DNA of 6,978 bases, from NCBI GenBank assembly GCA_024689605.1, contig JAILDD010000268.1, positions 1 to 6,978 of the forward strand, read 5' to 3'. The notes under the pieces were generated by a model. It searched no databases, was not told where the DNA came from, and saw only the letters and a program-made list of their open reading frames with translations. Position 1 is the stretch's first letter. Every line of letters begins with the position of its first letter. The position numbers were made by a program, and so were the translations under genes. This document shows, one piece after another, positions 6,082 through 6,978 of the stretch. This stretch comes from Lachnospiraceae bacterium. Lineage in GTDB: Bacteria > Bacillota_A > Clostridia > Lachnospirales > Lachnospiraceae.

Positions 6082-6678
6082 TCAGTAACTCTCTACCACA
6101 CTTGACGGAATCCACGCCCTCACCAGGCCTAGTGAACACGAGAACTCTGCAAATACCCATCCATACATTTCAAAGAACACATCAATCCGTGTTCCTCTCG
6201 AAAGAAGTATTTGTCTGATGTTCATTTTGGGGGTAGTTTCTTCTAAAGGATGATAATCGTATCCCGGGCCTTCCATGGGTTGCACTTCCGAAGTGATGTA
6301 TGCAGGGTATGAAGTTAATACTTCTTCATTGATATTTCGGGTTGAAAGATAATCCAACTGGAAGTATAGACAGAGCTTTCCTATCTGTGGATAGTAGAAA
6401 TCCACCAGTGCATAGTCTCCTTCACGGAACAACGCAGTTGCATTCTGTACTGATGTTGCCTTATAGGCGCCTGCCGGAGAATAAAAGTAATTGCTGGGGC
6501 CAAAATATGCTTGACGTTTGACATTTGGAAAATTGATCGGTTCAGGCAAATATACACCCACACCATAGAAGCTCTTTTCGGGCCACTGTGCCCCATATGC
6601 TCCCGCTGTGCTGAACATACTTGTCAACAGCAGAATCACCAATGCAATAACAGTTCCTTTTCTTGCCACCTTTGACAT
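6082..6678 (-). CDS. Secreted protein with two SH3-like modules
   Basis: Predicted exported protein of 198 residues. An N-terminal signal peptide (MSKVARK then a hydrophobic core, with AGA or YGA cleavage near 27-30) is followed by two SH3b-like modules. Module one (about 57-112) contains YFGPSNYFY, TALFREGDYALVDF and GKLCLYF. Module two (about 127-195) contains EGPGYDYHP, SRGTRIDVFFEMYGWVFAEF and RAWIPSSVV. The GPG-x-DY and G-W-x(n)-R-x-WIP patterns are typical of bacterial SH3 folds, which often bind cell-wall peptides. There is no catalytic domain, so it is probably a wall-binding sensor or partner of the protease. The ATG at 6678 has GGGGG at 6687-6691 eight bases upstream; a TTG at 6714 is in frame but has no ribosome site and would spoil the signal peptide. 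It is the first gene after the operon promoter. Module assignment is by pattern only. Confidence 0.8.
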   Translation of the reverse strand: MSKVARKGTVIALVILLLTSMFSTAGAYGAQWPEKSFYGVGVYLPEPINFPNVKRQAYFGPSNYFYSPAGAYKATSVQNATALFREGDYALVDFYYPQIGKLCLYFQLDYLSTRNINEEVLTSYPAYITSEVQPMEGPGYDYHPLEETTPKMNIRQILLSRGTRIDVFFEMYGWVFAEFSCSLGLVRAWIPSSVVESY

Positions 6679-6712
6679 ATTGTAATCCCCCTTCGCTATT
6701 GTTTTGAGTATC

Positions 6713-6737
6713 AACGTTACCTGTGTTTAAACGTTAC
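6713..6737. repeat. Paired AACGTTAC direct repeats in the operon leader
   Basis: AACGTTAC occurs at 6713-6720 and again at 6730-6737, a period of 17, with palindromic GTTTAAAC (6725-6732) between and overlapping the second copy. The repeats lie downstream of the predicted operon start site, so they would be in the mRNA leader (as GTAACGTT) or act as a DNA site. Short enough to be chance. Confidence 0.4.
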
Positions 6738-6755
6738 TTCAGCCAACTATCAGTA

Positions 6756-6784
6756 ATTATACATCATATACGATGTAATTTCAA
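6756..6784 (-). promoter_or_regulatory. Sigma-A promoter of the leftward operon
   Basis: Read on the minus strand, TTGAAA (6784-6779) and TATAAT (6761-6756) are separated by exactly 17 bases. This is 5/6 plus 6/6 consensus at ideal spacing. The start site is predicted near 6749, giving a leader of about 70 bases before ATG 6678. A dyad (6760-6777) fills the spacer and enters the -10, a position expected to block RNA polymerase when occupied. Confidence 0.8.
6760..6777. promoter_or_regulatory. Operator-like dyad 1, inside the operon promoter
   Basis: TACATC-N6-GATGTA, a perfect inverted repeat lying between -35 and -10 of the leftward promoter and overlapping the first two bases of the -10. 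It is the best candidate repressor site for the divergent XRE regulator. The same half-sites also allow the pairing GATGTA-N7-TACATC (6772-6790) with dyad 2, so the true unit is unresolved. Confidence 0.6.
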
Positions 6785-6803
6785 TACATCTTTTCACGAT
6801 GTA
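6785..6803. promoter_or_regulatory. Operator-like dyad 2, abutting the operon -35
   Basis: TACATC-N7-GATGTA with the same six-base arms as dyad 1 and centred about 25 bases from it. It lies immediately upstream of TTGAAA on the operon side. Two copies of the same arms in 44 bases make a regulator site much more likely than chance. Confidence 0.6.
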
Positions 6804-6808
6804 GTTAA

Positions 6809-6825
6809 AATGTAATTATTACATT
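6809..6825. promoter_or_regulatory. Operator-like dyad 3, just upstream of the XRE gene
   Basis: AATGTAATTATTACATT is a palindrome with eight-base arms and one central base. It shares the ATGTA/TACAT core with dyads 1 and 2 but in the opposite arm order and with a closer spacing. It ends five bases before the XRE ribosome site, so binding here would suit autoregulation. A weak TAAAAT (6806-6811) next to it could be the -10 for the XRE gene, but no good -35 is visible. Confidence 0.55.
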
Positions 6826-6840
6826 ATTCGGAGAGGAATC

Positions 6841-6978
6841 ATGAGTGATAAAAGCTACCAGCAGATCATTCGGGAGTTGCGTGAAGACCGAGATCTCTCG
6901 CAGACGGATGTTGCCAAAGTGCTCAATACCACTCAGCAGATGTACTCCCGATATGAAAATGGAGAATGTGAACTGCCG
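6841..6978 (+). CDS. XRE-family helix-turn-helix transcriptional regulator, 3' part outside window
   Basis: DNA-binding regulator, divergent from the operon. The 46 visible residues cover the N-terminal HTH: IIRELREDRDLSQTDVAKVL (9-28), then TTQQMYSRYENGECELP, the recognition-helix pattern of the Cro/CI HTH_3 family (Q-x(2)-YSRYENG-E-x(3)-P). A strong GGAGAGG at 6830-6836 precedes the ATG. The stop and any C-terminal domain lie beyond the window, so ligand or dimerisation features cannot be judged. Its placement next to three shared-core dyads suggests it represses the operon and itself. The family call is firm; the target assignment is inference. Confidence 0.9.
   Translation, partial: MSDKSYQQIIRELREDRDLSQTDVAKVLNTTQQMYSRYENGECELP

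Noticed and set aside
6018..6218. Plus-strand open frame of 66 codons
   Set aside because: It overlaps the C-terminal SH3 module on the opposite strand and has no motif or good ribosome site.
6082..6714. TTG start at 6714 for the SH3 protein
   Set aside because: No ribosome site precedes it, whereas ATG 6678 has GGGGG at good spacing and gives a clean signal peptide.
1..6978. CRISPR array, tRNA, rRNA or insertion-sequence elements
   Set aside because: No regularly spaced repeats, no tRNA-like cloverleaf, no transposase motifs and no terminal inverted repeats were seen.

Overview
The window suggests a low-to-moderate GC Firmicute, most likely a Clostridia member (gut Lachnospiraceae or Oscillospiraceae type). 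The basis is purine-rich Shine-Dalgarno sites (GGAGGG, GGGGGA, GGAGAGG), a consensus sigma-A promoter, a Gram-positive style membrane-anchored trypsin-like protease and AT-leaning codon use. The species cannot be fixed from this sequence.

Layout: one long leftward (minus-strand) operon with a divergent regulator gene at the right edge. In transcription order, the operon starts at a sigma-A promoter (TTGAAA-N17-TATAAT) near 6756-6784. It then carries: (1) a small secreted protein with two SH3-like modules (6082-6678); (2) a stretch of about 390 bases with no intact gene, possibly a decayed one; (3) a signal-peptide-bearing trypsin-like serine protease with one transmembrane helix and a duplicated 100-residue C-terminal domain (3975-5687); (4) a PP2C-type phosphatase (2979-3914); (5) a TerY/YegL-like von Willebrand A protein with an intact MIDAS (2164-2937); (6) a second, divergent PP2C phosphatase (1103-2161); and (7) a YegI-like Ser/Thr kinase (1-1106) that runs off the left edge. 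On the plus strand an XRE-type helix-turn-helix regulator begins at 6841 and runs off the right edge. The intergenic region between it and the operon holds three dyads, one lying inside the operon promoter.

Working model: vWA + PP2C + kinase is the TerY-P triad described in stress and tellurite-resistance contexts, seen also as E. coli yegL-yegK-yegI, and as I recall listed among experimentally recovered antiphage systems. Here the triad has a second PP2C paralogue, a membrane protease whose repeated domain should face the cytoplasm, and a secreted SH3-type protein. The arrangement suggests a transmembrane relay: an envelope event sensed by the SH3 protein and protease is passed to a cytoplasmic kinase/phosphatase/vWA switch, with expression controlled by the divergent XRE repressor. 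The gene families are well supported by motifs; the relay is inference. No RNA genes, insertion sequences, CRISPR arrays or convincing terminators were seen.
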